64,000 nucleotides of DNA from Haladaptatus sp. R4 (GCF_001625445.1 NZ_LWHG01000030.1:62001-126000), one strand, 5' to 3'; shown: positions 1-9,167, counted from the first letter of the stretch. A program made the numbers and translations. Notes: generated by a model from the letters alone, not told the origin.

Positions 1-100
1 ACGAAATACGTTACCAGCAACGGATCGCTGTGTTTGTTACGATGCCATGTCGCACTGCGAGCGTTCGGACTGGAATACTGAATGACCTCCGTCAGTGACC

Positions 101-112
101 GAAGTTATTTCT
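101..112 (+). promoter_or_regulatory. TATA/BRE promoter of pxpA
   Basis: The A/T-rich stretch GAAGTTATTTC is centred about 29 nt upstream of the ATG at 136. That is the usual haloarchaeal spacing for a leaderless transcript. It supports 136 rather than the in-frame ATG at 82 as the real start. Confidence 0.5.
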
Positions 113-135
113 TCCTCTCTGGCCACGTATTCGGT

Positions 136-897
136 ATGGTAACGATCGACATAAACTGCGACATGGGAGAGAGCTTCGGCAACTGGTCGATGGGTCGAGA
201 CGAGGAAGTGATGCCGTACATCACCTCCGCCAACATTGCAGGGGGATATCATGCAGGGGACCCACACGTGATGGACGACACTGTTGCTCTCGCTGCTGAA
301 CACGGCGTTGGAATCGGAGTCCATCCCGGCCTCCCCGACAAGATGGGGTTCGGGCGTCGAACGATGGCCGCGAGTCCCGAGGAAGTCCGTGACTATGTCA
401 CCTATCAGTTGGGCGCGTTGCAAGCGTTTGCCGAGCAGCACGGAACGACCGTCCAACACGTCAAACCCCATGGTGCAATGTATTCGATGCTTTCGGAGAG
501 TGATGAGCACGCCCGGGCGGTAATGGACGGAATTCTCGACGTGAACGAGGACCTCATTTACCTCGCAACAGACATGAACATCTACGAGGTCGCACAGGAG
601 TACGACGAACTTCGCTCCGTGTTTGAAGGGTACGTCGATCTCACATACCGTCCGGACCGAAGTCTCATCGTCGAACAACATATGGAGCCAAAAGATCCGA
701 ATCTGGTTACAGAACGGTTTCTTGATATCGCACTCGATGGGAAAGTGACCGCCGAAGATGGGACGGAAATCGACGTTCCTGCAAAGAGTATCTGTATCCA
801 CGGCGATGGACCGAACGCTGTTGAACTCCTCGAAACCATTCACCAGCAAGTGGACGAACACGATATCCAACTCGCATCACTTGACGAAATCGCATGA
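136..897 (+). CDS. pxpA: 5-oxoprolinase subunit A (LamB/YcsF family)
   Basis: PxpA works with PxpB and PxpC to open 5-oxoproline (pyroglutamate) to glutamate using ATP, in the cytoplasm. The start at 136 gives 253 residues, the normal family length, beginning with the hallmark IDINCDMGE (residues 4-12). Also visible are the SANIAGGYHAGDP block (31-43, where the family usually has ACGFHAGDP), VHPGLPDKMGFGRR and VKPHGAMY. An upstream in-frame ATG at 82 would add 18 residues without family character. The next gene is a biotin carboxylase on the opposite strand, and pxpB/pxpC follow beyond it. The family call is firm; the exact substrate in this organism is inferred. Confidence 0.93.
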   Translation: MVTIDINCDMGESFGNWSMGRDEEVMPYITSANIAGGYHAGDPHVMDDTVALAAEHGVGIGVHPGLPDKMGFGRRTMAASPEEVRDYVTYQLGALQAFAEQHGTTVQHVKPHGAMYSMLSESDEHARAVMDGILDVNEDLIYLATDMNIYEVAQEYDELRSVFEGYVDLTYRPDRSLIVEQHMEPKDPNLVTERFLDIALDGKVTAEDGTEIDVPAKSICIHGDGPNAVELLETIHQQVDEHDIQLASLDEIA

Positions 898-967
898 GAA
901 GTGTACACCCACCTGGGTATCGAACTCGTTCAGCGGTTTTGTCCCGTGTTTGACGAATCTCGTCTTC

Positions 968-2328
968 TCACTCCGCTTCCTCGGATGGCATGGTAAACAC
1001 CTCATCAATGTACTTCGTGGAATAGTCGCCGTTGTGGAAGGCATCGTCATCAAGCATCGCTAAATGGAATGGAATGGTGGACGGAACGCCTTCGATTTCA
1101 GCCTCCTGAAGCACTCGTCTCGCTCGTTGGAGGAGGTGTGGTCGATCTTCTGCGAAGACGATGAACTTGGCGATAAGGGAGTCGTAGTAGGGACTGATTT
1201 TGTCACCTTCGTCGATTCCGTCGTCGACACGGGTTCCAATGCCACGCGGTTGTCGATATCGGTCGACCGTCTCCCTGGCATCGGTGCAAATTCCTTAGAT
1301 GGGTTTTCAGCGTTGATGCGGAATTCCATCGCAGTCCCACGGGATTGGATATCTGCCTGCTCGAACGTGAGTGGGTCTCCTGCAGCCACTCTGAGTTGCC
1401 ACTGGACGAGATCGAGTCCTGTGACTATCTCCGAGATTGGATGTTCGACCTGGATTCTCGCATTCACTTCGAGGAAATAGAACTCACCATCTTCGTACAG
1501 AAACTCCACCGTTCCAGCGTTCACATAGTTTGCTTCAGCGGCCCCTTTGCGCGCTGCACTCCGTATGTTCTCTCGCTCTGTCTCGGTCAATGCTGGACTG
1601 GGTGTCTCTTCGATGAGTTTCTGCTGTCGTCGTTGGATACTGCAGTCGCGCTCGCCAAGATCCCGGACGTTACCGTGTTCATCACACAGAATTTGGACTT
1701 CGATATGTCGTGGATTTTCGAGGTAGCGTTCGACATACACGTTCGAGTTGTTGAAGTAAGCCTCGCCCTCTCGTTTCGCGTTCGTAAACTGCTCTTCAAT
1801 TTCGTCCCCTTCATGGACGACTTTGAGACCCCTACCGCCGCCCCCGCCATCGGCTTTGATTGCGATTGGGTACCCGTGTTCGTGCGCGAATCGAGATATC
1901 TCTTGGACGTCTGTGACCGGCTCCGTGGTTCCAGGGACGATCGGGACGTCAGCTTGTCGCATTATTTTCCGTGCCTTTGTTTTTTCACCAAACTGTTCCA
2001 TAACCTCACTTGGAGGACCAACCCAGACGAAATCGCTATCTTCGACTGCTGAAGCGAACGATTTGCTCTCGGCAAGGAATCCATACCCCGGATGAATGGC
2101 ATCGACGTTCGCTTGTCGAGCAGCGTCGAGGAGCGACTCTTGGTTGAGATAGCTCTCGCGGGCGACCGAAGGGCCAATGTGGTACGCTTCATCCGCGAGG
2201 CGAACGTGGCGTGCATCTTCATCCGTATCGCTATAGACGGCTATCGACTCGATATTGAGTTCATTGCAAGCCTGAATGATTCGGACGGCAATCTCACCAC
2301 GATTCGCGACCATTACACGATCAAACAT
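968..2328 (-). pseudogene. accC: Biotin carboxylase, frameshifted near 1270
   Basis: This is the biotin carboxylase subunit of a biotin-dependent carboxylase; it carboxylates biotin on a carrier protein with ATP and bicarbonate. The start [17 protein letters not shown] has a TATA box 28 nt upstream. The ATP-grasp region shows [33 protein letters not shown] and [17 protein letters not shown]. After FAPMPG the frame loses homology, but the neighbouring frame carries the expected end ([35 protein letters not shown]) to a stop at 968-970. Restoring one base, plausibly a fourth G in the GGG run near 1270, rebuilds a 453-residue protein of family length. It lacks a BCCP domain; a separate carrier lies at 4444. 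It is either a true pseudogene or a sequence error. Confidence 0.85.
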
Positions 2329-2350
2329 TGTGTATGGGTATTGGTCCCGC

Positions 2351-2363
2351 GGCATATAATACC
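2351..2363 (-). promoter_or_regulatory. TATA promoter of the biotin carboxylase gene
   Basis: On the minus strand GGTATTATATGCC is centred about 28 nt before the ATG at 2328, which fits a leaderless transcript. Confidence 0.5.
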
Positions 2364-2472
2364 GAAGTCGCCCACACGTCTTTCAGCGGACTACTTTCTC
2401 CAAAGCAGATTCCACTGAGTTGCTACCCGGCGATAACTATACGGTACCGCATGGGGTGTGTTTGTTTATACC

Positions 2473-3378
2473 ATGGCTGGATCGCAAATCCAACGAACGG
2501 AGTTACCGTCACCACGGTACGAATACGGCGGTGACGACCACATCTTCGTCGAGTTAGACCAGGAGATGAGTTTCGACGCCAACTTCAAGGCGATGGCGAT
2601 TACCCAACAGATTCGAGAGATGGATCTGGACGGACTTATCGAAGTGTGTCCTGCGAACGCATCCTACCTGCTTCACTTCGATCCAGATCTGATCGAGCCG
2701 GACACACTCATTGCGAAGCTGAAAGACCTCGACCGGGAGATACACCTTTCGGAATACGAGTGGGAGACTCGCATCATTGACTTTCCCATACTCTATGACG
2801 ACCCATGGACACATGAAACGCTGATGCGTTTCCGTGACAACCATCAAGACCCGGACGCGACCGACTTGGAGTATTCGGCACGTATCAACGGGTTCGACAC
2901 ACCAGAGGCGTTCATCGATGCGCACGCTGGGGCGCCGCATATGGTGACGATGATCGGGTTCGTACCGGGTCTCCCGTGGACATTCCAAATGGTCCCCCGC
3001 GATGAGCAGATCGAAGTTCCGAAATACGTTCAACCGAGAACCGACACCCCAAGCCGAGCGATCGGCTATGGAGGGGCGTTCACGGCAATTTATCCGGTCC
3101 AGGGTGCTGGCGGCTATCAGCTATTTGGTCGAACCCCTGTCGAAGTATTGGATGTCGAGCAGGAGCTACCCGACTTCACGGAGTCGATGGTATTCCCACA
3201 GCCCGGAGACATCATGAAATTCAGAGAGATAGACCGTGGTGAGTACGATCGCATTCGGACGAAGATCGACAATGGGACGTTCGAATATCAGTATGAACCG
3301 GTCAGGTTTTCACCCGAGGAATTTTTCGAGGATCCGGAATCGTACAACGAGGAACTTGTGGAGGTGCTGTACGAATGA
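2473..3378 (+). CDS. pxpB: 5-oxoprolinase subunit B (KipI/PxpB family)
   Basis: Partner of PxpC in the PxpABC 5-oxoprolinase. The protein from 2473 is 301 residues, longer than typical bacterial PxpB, because about 70 residues precede the conserved core. Family signatures include GFVPGLPW, PRTDTPSRAIGYGG and GAGGYQLFGRTPVEV (bacterial form: GGWxLIGRTP). The ATG at 2473 is preferred over the one at 2458: an A/T-rich element (AACTATAC) lies about 35 nt upstream of it, and the five extra residues have no family support. The stop overlaps the pxpC start by four bases (ATGA), which indicates translational coupling. Confidence 0.9.
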   Translation: MAGSQIQRTELPSPRYEYGGDDHIFVELDQEMSFDANFKAMAITQQIREMDLDGLIEVCPANASYLLHFDPDLIEPDTLIAKLKDLDREIHLSEYEWETRIIDFPILYDDPWTHETLMRFRDNHQDPDATDLEYSARINGFDTPEAFIDAHAGAPHMVTMIGFVPGLPWTFQMVPRDEQIEVPKYVQPRTDTPSRAIGYGGAFTAIYPVQGAGGYQLFGRTPVEVLDVEQELPDFTESMVFPQPGDIMKFREIDRGEYDRIRTKIDNGTFEYQYEPVRFSPEEFFEDPESYNEELVEVLYE

Positions 3379-4343
3379 TCGAAGTGTTAGAACCTGGGAT
3401 CTCGACTACAGTCCAAGATCTCGGCCGATTCGGACACTATCACATCGGGATGCCCCCCTCCGGGGCGATGGACTTGTTCTCCCACAAGGTTGCAAATTAC
3501 CTCGTCGGTAACGGTGAAAACGAAGCAACGCTGGAAATCACGTATCAAGGACCAGATCTCAAATTCGAAGAGGACACCGTCGTCGCGATAGCCGGTGCCG
3601 ATATGGATGCGACGGTAAACGACGAACCGGTCGACAACTGGGAATCACATCAAATCAGTGCTGGTGATGTTCTCTCGTTCAACTTTTCCACTGAGGGTGC
3701 ACGGAGTTATCTCGCCGTCGCCGGTGGAATCGATGTGCCACTTATGATGGAGAGTCGGTCGACCTACACGCTTATCGGAATTGGTGGCCACGAGGGAAGA
3801 TCACTCGAAAGCGGTGATACACTCCCAATCGGGAACGTGGGTGACGATTCGGCACAGGACAAGAGACGGGTGCCCGAGGAACTCCGGCCGGTATACAGTG
3901 ATATGGACCCAATCCGGGTCGTAATGGGGCTGTGTGACTATCGCCTCACCGACGAAAGCAAAGCAGAGTTCTTGGAGGCCGAGTGGACTGTGACCCCGGA
4001 GGCAGATCGTGTCGGGTATCGTGTGGAGGGAATCGACCTCGAATTTATCGAGCGGGAACAGCCGTTCGGCGCGGGGACTGACCCTTCAAACGTCGTCGAT
4101 CTGGGCTATCCAGTCGGGTCTATTCAAGTCCCAGAACAGCCAATCGTTCTGATGCGAGATGCTGTGACCGGTGGTGGCTATGCGACGATTGGGACCGTGA
4201 TCAGCCCCGACCGAAACCGTCTCGCACAGCATCGTACCCATCAGTCGTTTTCCTTCGAAGCTGTGACCATCGACGAGGCGCTTGCTGCACGAACCGAACA
4301 CACCGAACGACTCGACGCGATACAATCCACACTAATCAAATGA
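3375..4343 (+). CDS. pxpC: 5-oxoprolinase subunit C (KipA/PxpC, biotin-dependent-carboxylase-like)
   Basis: 322 residues, the usual family length. The family is also annotated as biotin-dependent carboxyltransferase-like because it resembles part of urea amidolyase. Signatures are an N-terminal TTVQDLGRFGHYHIGMPPSG followed by AMD, a central YLAVAGGIDVP, and a C-terminal VTGGGYATIGTVISPD. Overlap with pxpB and a position about 100 nt before a biotin carrier gene suggest a working unit with the biotin carboxylase. Known for the family: PxpBC act with PxpA on 5-oxoproline. Inferred: the biotin proteins belong to the same complex or pathway. Confidence 0.92.
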   Translation: MIEVLEPGISTTVQDLGRFGHYHIGMPPSGAMDLFSHKVANYLVGNGENEATLEITYQGPDLKFEEDTVVAIAGADMDATVNDEPVDNWESHQISAGDVLSFNFSTEGARSYLAVAGGIDVPLMMESRSTYTLIGIGGHEGRSLESGDTLPIGNVGDDSAQDKRRVPEELRPVYSDMDPIRVVMGLCDYRLTDESKAEFLEAEWTVTPEADRVGYRVEGIDLEFIEREQPFGAGTDPSNVVDLGYPVGSIQVPEQPIVLMRDAVTGGGYATIGTVISPDRNRLAQHRTHQSFSFEAVTIDEALAARTEHTERLDAIQSTLIK

Positions 4344-4384
4344 CACGATTATCGAATGGATCCCATTCACGACACTCCACCGGA

Positions 4385-4398
4385 CGAAGCATATACAA
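4385..4398 (+). promoter_or_regulatory. TATA element before the BCCP gene
   Basis: GAAGCATATACAAA lies about 50 nt before the ATG at 4444. A GGAG Shine-Dalgarno-like sequence sits at 4432-4435, so this gene may have its own short-leader transcript. Confidence 0.35.
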
Positions 4399-4443
4399 AC
4401 GTATCCGGAGTATCGATACAGATGGTACAATGGAGAGCGAATA

Positions 4444-4695
4444 ATGTCTGAAAGAATCACAATCCAATCCCCCATGCCCGGCGTGTTTTATCGTCGTCCG
4501 GACCCGGACGAAGATCTCTTCGCCACAGAAGGGGATTCTGTCGAAGCAGGAGACGTTATCGGTCTCGTCGGAGTGATGAAGAACTTCCACGACATCACGG
4601 CTGAACAATCGGGGACTATCACCCAAATTTTCGTGGAGAACGAAGCGGAAGTCGATGCAGGTGAAAATCTCGCAGAAATAGAGATCAGCGAGTGA
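4444..4695 (+). CDS. Biotin carboxyl carrier protein
   Basis: An 83-residue lipoyl/biotinyl-domain protein. The N-terminal SPMPGVFYRRPDPDED and central GDVIGLVGVMKNFHDI show the hammerhead fold, with the biotin-accepting lysine at residue 46. The canonical EAMKM is replaced by GVMKN; divergence around the MK pair is common in urea-carboxylase/oxoprolinase-linked carriers. It has no proline-rich linker and is essentially a bare biotinyl domain. Position directly after pxpBC, and a free-standing biotin carboxylase nearby, suggest it shuttles carboxyl groups in this cluster. Confidence 0.88.
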   Translation: MSERITIQSPMPGVFYRRPDPDEDLFATEGDSVEAGDVIGLVGVMKNFHDITAEQSGTITQIFVENEAEVDAGENLAEIEISE

Positions 4696-4750
4696 AAATA
4701 TCAATGCTTTTTTGAAAGAGATCAGCGGTGGAGGTGGTTGTGACCGATCT

Positions 4751-5266
4751 TCAATTCGTGAGCTCGATGTTCTGGTTCACCCGGAAGATGTTGTCGGGAT
4801 CATACTCGTCCTTGTGTTCCTGTAAGCGCTCGTAGTTTTCGTCGTAGGCCACCCGAACGCGCTGTCCCCCTCGTCGCTGAGGAAGTTCGGCGCCACGCTC
4901 TCGGTCGCGTAAGGCACGATCGCCTCGTAGAAGCTGTGGGCCCACGCGATGTGTTCGGCGTCCTCACCGGGGTTCTCCCACCGAGGGAAGATGTTGAACG
5001 AGAAGGATGCGTTCCGAGCTCGGAACGCGGTCGCGTCCGGATTGACCCTGACGATTGCTCCGCCCAGGTACTCAAGCACAATCTGGGTATGGTGACCTGA
5101 GGTCTTGGCACCGCTCCACGACGACATCAATCGCCTCATCGGGTAGCGGGTCGACAAGAGGAGTCCTCCAGTAGTTTCGCAGACCAGGAGCATTCGCCTC
5201 GTCGAGCATGCTCTGCTGGGCGATGAACGGCATCGGGCCGACGATATCGTCGATGGACCCGCCCCT
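4751..5266 (-). pseudogene. C-terminal remnant of a berberine-bridge-type FAD-linked oxidase
   Basis: Three fragments in successive frames rebuild the C-terminal third of an FAD-linked oxidase. The first has GPMPFIAQQSMLDE and NYWRTPLVDPLPDEAID (about 5265-5100). The second has QIVLEYLGGAIVRVNPD and FSFNIFPRWENPGED (about 5090-4880). The last has YDENYERLQEHKDEYDPDNI and FRVNQNIEL (4860-4751), the typical BBE-domain ending. Frames change near 5095 and near 4880, and the FAD-binding N-terminal half is absent. The upstream end abuts a wHTH gene fragment. This is clearly a decayed gene, and the missing half shows it is not only sequence error. Confidence 0.8.
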
Positions 5267-5267
5267 C

Positions 5268-5360
5268 CCGGAGGGTGAGAATACGAGTGATAACGACATG
5301 CTTCGAGGATTTCTCAAGTTCGAATTCCCGGCAGTAACCACTCAGCGCATTCGATCGTGA
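5268..5360 (+). pseudogene. Fragment of a small HTH-type gene
   Basis: The frame reads NDMLRGFLKFEFPAVTTQR before a stop at 5358. It matches the pattern D-x-x-L-x-x-x-R-E-S-E-F-P-x-V-T seen in fragments at 13141 and 14712. No start or C-terminal part is visible. It appears to be debris of a repeated small regulator family. Confidence 0.4.
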
Positions 5361-5392
5361 TGAAAGTAATTACCTTGAAAGAGAGATTGTGA

Positions 5393-6316
5393 TCAGAATA
5401 GACTAGTGAAAAAGGACTCGATCGAATGGAACGCCGAACTCACGTCGTTCCAGAGCTGTCCGAAGACGGATTGGTTGTTGTTCGTACTCTTCGTTGCTTG
5501 TTTCTCGGTTGTCGTAGCTTGGTTGCTACTCGTTTTTGTCTGCGTTGTTTGTGTCGTTTTGGTCGTTTGCTGTGTTGTCGTCTTCGGCTGGCACGACCCC
5601 GACAAGATTGTAACCGGTTTGTTCATATTCAGCTTCGTCCGCGTGGGGTTGTTTATGTCTCCTGAGAGAACTTCCCATCGCTTGATCTCTCCATGGGTGT
5701 CATTTGAGAGGATGGCTTTCTGGTTGAACTCGGGATTGATGGTAAACTCGAAATCGTCTCCCAATCCTCGATAGGCCATCCCATCTGTGCGTTTTTTACC
5801 GTGCGCCCAACTGGCTTCGAGGGTCGCCACTTTCTTTCCGTCCGAATTGCGGTATTTCGAGAGATTCCACTGGTCGTAGTTCGTCTGGAGGGGGTACTTG
5901 TCGTCTTTGACAGCGATATCTCCGTCTGCGGGGAGATTCGTAATCCGGAACGTAACCGCACCTCCCGAGCCAACGCCCTTTTTATCGTGAACCACGACGA
6001 GACTCAGTCCTTTCGGTCCCTCGTAAAGAAAGAGGATGCTCGTATTCTTCTGTTGAAGGTTCGTCGTCCCGAAAGAAGCGTACCTGAACGATGATGGATG
6101 AGTAAACGGCGTCCGGAAGTCGTAAAATTTCTTCACAGGAAGTCCCTTTGAGAGCGGTTCGATAGGGATACATTTCCCGTCCTGTTCGAGGGTATAGTGG
6201 GAAGAACCGTGCGATTGACTGGCCGTTGCCGTCGAGGTAGTTCCAAGTACAGTGCTCGAAACAATGGTCGCTTGGAGGAATTTTCGACGGTTAAGCGAGG
6301 GAGGACTCTGCGACAT
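5393..6316 (-). CDS. Tat-exported hypothetical protein with Thr/Gln-rich tail
   Basis: About 307 residues from the start at 6316, chosen because it places the Tat motif NRRKFLQAT at residues 9-17, followed by a hydrophobic stretch and an Ala-x-Ala-like cleavage region near TATASQS. The mature part has beta-rich segments (GAVTFRITNLPADGDIAV, GDDFEFTINPEFNQK). A roughly 45-residue Thr/Gln/Asn/Lys low-complexity linker follows, then a short aromatic C-terminus (FHSIESFFTSLF). Twin arginines imply export of the folded protein; the linker could span the S-layer or carry glycans. No enzyme family is recognised. It stands alone, convergent with the oxidase remnant. Confidence 0.75.
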   Translation of the reverse strand: MSQSPPSLNRRKFLQATIVSSTVLGTTSTATASQSHGSSHYTLEQDGKCIPIEPLSKGLPVKKFYDFRTPFTHPSSFRYASFGTTNLQQKNTSILFLYEGPKGLSLVVVHDKKGVGSGGAVTFRITNLPADGDIAVKDDKYPLQTNYDQWNLSKYRNSDGKKVATLEASWAHGKKRTDGMAYRGLGDDFEFTINPEFNQKAILSNDTHGEIKRWEVLSGDINNPTRTKLNMNKPVTILSGSCQPKTTTQQTTKTTQTTQTKTSSNQATTTEKQATKSTNNNQSVFGQLWNDVSSAFHSIESFFTSLF

Positions 6317-6444
6317 CCTTATCTCAATGTGTCTGGATCCTCTTCGTTCCATGCTGGCTAATCCGAATCAGTAGGGGTCACACGAAACAGTAGGTCCCTC
6401 TTTCACTGTCAAACCAAAAGACGTCAACCACATCGAACAGTAGA

Positions 6445-6528
6445 ATGACCACAACGGAAACATCAGCTACTGATGGTCAACCAGGTTTTGGAATCGGTAC
6501 CGCCCTCGCTGGAATCGTTGGAAGATGA
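6445..6528 (+). pseudogene. Orphan PGF-CTERM-like tail
   Basis: A 27-codon frame starting at an ATG contains a Thr-rich stretch then QPGFGIGTALAGIVG. This matches the Pro-Gly-Phe plus hydrophobic start of PGF-CTERM sorting signals, which archaeosortase A processes on S-layer and surface glycoproteins. The stop comes before the expected hydrophobic run and Arg cluster, and no exported domain precedes it. It is probably the last scrap of a surface-protein gene. The rest of 6317-6677 shows no gene. Confidence 0.4.
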
Positions 6529-6677
6529 TTGTATACGCTCTATACGTCATCGTCAACGGCAGCAGGATTTGTGTACTCGGCCAGTGTTCGTTAGGCAGTG
6601 GTATCCGGGACCGTCACTTGACGTACCATGGATAAAAACAGCTGAAGTGGTGGTCAGTTCAGCTGTTTGCAATCAGT

Positions 6678-7787
6678 CTAAGCCGATAGTCGATCAGTGC
6701 GAGAGGGGCGTGGCCGCGACGTAAGATGGTCTACGACATACTCTGCATCCCGGCCGACACCGGTGAATAGCGACGACGTCAACGCGTAGAGGAAGAATAG
6801 ACCGACGAAGTAGAGCCCAGGAGCATCAGAGACGACACCGCGTTCGTGGATGGGTTCCTTGGGATTCGCCTGGCCATCGAAGATGGGGAGATCGATCCAC
6901 GAGAAATCAGGCTGAAACCCCGTACACCAGATGACGTTTGTGACGTCGAGGATCTGGTCATCACCGACCACAGGGCGGCCGTCGCGGACATCGGTCATCC
7001 GGGGCACTCGCTCGACGCTCGCAGCGGCCAAGTCCTGTGGCTTGGTTCGAATCAACGGACCACCCTGGGAGAGTAGCTTTGGTCGCAGACGGCGGCCGAC
7101 GGGCGTGTCAGTGGTAAGCACTCGATGGTAGAGTACGCGCATCACGAACGGAACCCCAATATGTCGGCCGAATCTTGAGTTAACGTGGAACGGAACGTAG
7201 CCGACGTCCCGACCTGATAGCCACGTCTCGTGTTCGTCGGCGATGTCGATGCTGATCTCGGCACCGGAGTTCCCCGCACCGACGACGAGCACACTGCCGT
7301 CCTGCAGTTGGTCGGGGTTGCGATAGCCGCTCGAATGCAGCTGGACGACGTCGTCGGCTAGCTCGTCCGCGAAGTCAGGGATTGTCGGGATTTGGTAGCT
7401 CGCCATTGCCACCACAACGTTGTCGGCTGCATACTGCCGGTCGCCTGCAGTGAGTAGGTAGCTCGAATCATTGCGCTTGAGGCCATCGACGCGAACGCCG
7501 AGTTCGACGGGCAGGTCGAAGTGTTCGACGTAGCTCTCGAGGTAGTCGGCCACCGCGTCCTTGCCAGGAAATGCGGATGGCGATCCCGGGAAGGCCTTTC
7601 CCGGCAGGCTGGTGAAACGGGCTGGCGTGAACACCCGGAGTGAGTCCCAGCGTTTTCGCCACGGATCTCCAACACGGTCGCCTGCGTCAAGAATGACGAA
7701 GTCCTGATCGCGTGACTGCAGGTAGTACCCGGTTGCGAGCCCGGCCTGACCGCCACCGATAACGACGGTCTCGTAACGTTCGGTCAT
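6678..7787 (-). CDS. Flavin-containing monooxygenase (CzcO-like NAD(P)/FAD oxidoreductase)
   Basis: About 369 residues. The N-terminal Rossmann motif VVIGGGQAGLATGYYL binds FAD, and a second nucleotide fold, VLVVGAGNSGAEI, lies in the middle, preceded by LHSSGYRNP as in FMO/CzcO proteins. The C-terminal GLYFVGLFF is the usual ATG-like motif region. Start 7787 (MTERYETV) is preferred because it puts the dinucleotide motif close to the N-terminus; 7829 is an in-frame alternative. Such enzymes oxygenate ketones, amines or sulfur compounds with NADPH; the substrate is unknown. The gene follows a regulator gene on the same strand and may be controlled by it. Confidence 0.85.
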   Translation of the reverse strand: MTERYETVVIGGGQAGLATGYYLQSRDQDFVILDAGDRVGDPWRKRWDSLRVFTPARFTSLPGKAFPGSPSAFPGKDAVADYLESYVEHFDLPVELGVRVDGLKRNDSSYLLTAGDRQYAADNVVVAMASYQIPTIPDFADELADDVVQLHSSGYRNPDQLQDGSVLVVGAGNSGAEISIDIADEHETWLSGRDVGYVPFHVNSRFGRHIGVPFVMRVLYHRVLTTDTPVGRRLRPKLLSQGGPLIRTKPQDLAAASVERVPRMTDVRDGRPVVGDDQILDVTNVIWCTGFQPDFSWIDLPIFDGQANPKEPIHERGVVSDAPGLYFVGLFFLYALTSSLFTGVGRDAEYVVDHLTSRPRPSRTDRLSA

Positions 7788-7847
7788 GTCCTGGTCCCTC
7801 AGTGAGTATTGGCGGCGAACGGTCGTCATGATGCCGTGTGCAGGATT

Positions 7848-8650
7848 TCAGGTGGTGAAATCCCAAGTTGGGTCGACCGGCGTCGCCTCCTTCCGAACCT
7901 GGTCGAAGACAGAGATTGCCCACTCGCGGGCCTCTGTCGCATCGGTATCGATAACCGCCACCAGTGCCCCGGTCTTGACGTCGTGACAGCAAATGCCAGC
8001 TCGGTCGTCCACGATACCGAGGCCGCATCGGTCGCCGTCAGGAAGATGATCGTGGACGAGGACAGTCGCATTTTCGCAGGCAACGACCTCCAACATCCGG
8101 TCGGGGTTCCAAGTAAACGTCCCCTCCAGAGATTCTGGTGTGAACACGTACTCAAATTGCATTCCATTGAGAATCTCTCGGCAGGCAGTCTCGAGGTTGC
8201 TCGACTTGTAGACGATACTGTCGAACCCGCGCATTGACGAGGTCGACGCAATGAGCTGTCCGAGTCGCTCAACGGGTTCGTACGGGTATCCCGGGCCGGG
8301 GAATGAGACCACCGCATCGGCGAATAGGTCGACGCTGAACCCCGGCATCTCGTGTGGTAGCCACGGCCAGACATCACGGAGCTTTTGTTCGATCTCCATC
8401 GCGTCTCGGAGAGCCAAGAACCGGTCGCCGACATATTCCCCAAGGGGAGTAAGTGCGTACGTCGGGCCATCTCGTCGATCCACTGGCGGTTCTCGAAGTC
8501 GGCGAGCACCCGACCAACCGTCGGAGATGAGGCTCCAGTGATCTCGCACAGGTCCCGACGGTCGGTCGATCCATCCATCAATGCTTCGAGGACTCCGACA
8601 CGGTGGGGCGACCGGGCCAGGAACTCGATGGTGTCGATACCGGTTGCCAT
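7848..8650 (-). pseudogene. wHTH transcriptional regulator, frameshifted near 8470
   Basis: The N-terminal frame from 8650 (MATGIDTIEFLARSPHRVGV) encodes a winged-helix domain: DLCEITGASSPTVGRVLADF, then NRQWIDE. The C-terminal frame continues with DGPTYALTPLGEYVGDRFLA and a sensor-like domain (MLEVVACENATVLVHDHLP, CGLGIVDDRAGICCHD) to the stop at 7848. Adding one base, such as a second G at the GAG/GAT junction near 8470, joins them into 267 residues. The layout matches the haloarchaeal two-domain (FilR1-like) regulators. It lies just upstream of the monooxygenase and probably regulates it. Whether the shift is real or a sequence error cannot be told here. Confidence 0.75.
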
Positions 8651-8826
8651 ACATAGTATAGGTGCTCGGACTGCTTAGCCCTTTTACGTGAACTATCCCA
8701 CCCTACGCGCTTCGCACGTTGTGGACGAGGCTTCCCGTTTCGATGACGTGCTGTGCAGGAACCGAGATTCAAAATTGGTTTTGAGTCTCTGCTACCGCTT
8801 TATGATGAACCAAGAGTATACTCTGT

Positions 8827-9129
8827 ATGCCACCCCTCTCGAGGCGTCTCATCGGTCTCTTGCTTGTCCCCCTCGGAATCGGACTGATGCCTCTGACGTT
8901 TTTTACTAGTAGTACTGTGGTGGGATGTGATGGTTTTAACCCCGATTTTTTAGGCATTGAATTCAGTCGAGCCAAGATTACAGGAGTTGATTTGCAAAAG
9001 ATGGCTGTGTATTGGCACGACGGGTGTAATGGACACACTGGCTCTCTGCTTCTATTTGCTGGTACGCTTTGTCTGGTGATTGCTGGGTTGTTTCTGCTTG
9101 TTGGGCCAATGGTACGCCAGACGAAGTGA
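8827..9129 (+). CDS. Small two-helix membrane protein, unknown
   Basis: 100 residues with hydrophobic segments near residues 8-27 (LIGLLLVPLGIGLMPLTFF) and 72-92 (GSLLLFAGTLCLVIAGLFLL). Between them is an external-type loop with two cysteines (GCDGF, HDGCNGH). A CTTTATGA box at 8798-8805 lies about 26 nt before the ATG, implying a leaderless message and supporting this start. No known family is recognised. Confidence 0.6.
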   Translation: MPPLSRRLIGLLLVPLGIGLMPLTFFTSSTVVGCDGFNPDFLGIEFSRAKITGVDLQKMAVYWHDGCNGHTGSLLLFAGTLCLVIAGLFLLVGPMVRQTK

Positions 9130-9167
9130 GGAAGTCATAGGAGTGGTCAGGGTTTGGGAGTAGCTCG

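Noticed and set aside
37-870. Long minus-strand open frame opposite pxpA
   Set aside because: Antisense shadow of a GC-biased coding gene; no domain, and the plus strand carries a clear PxpA.
1266-1276. Programmed frameshift in accC
   Set aside because: No slippery heptamer with downstream structure seen, and similar one-base breaks occur in many unrelated genes.
1345-2052. Long plus-strand open frame opposite the biotin carboxylase
   Set aside because: Antisense shadow; composition and content are not protein-like and the minus strand has firm motifs.
2554-3033. Minus-strand frame inside pxpB
   Set aside because: Antisense shadow of a recognised gene.
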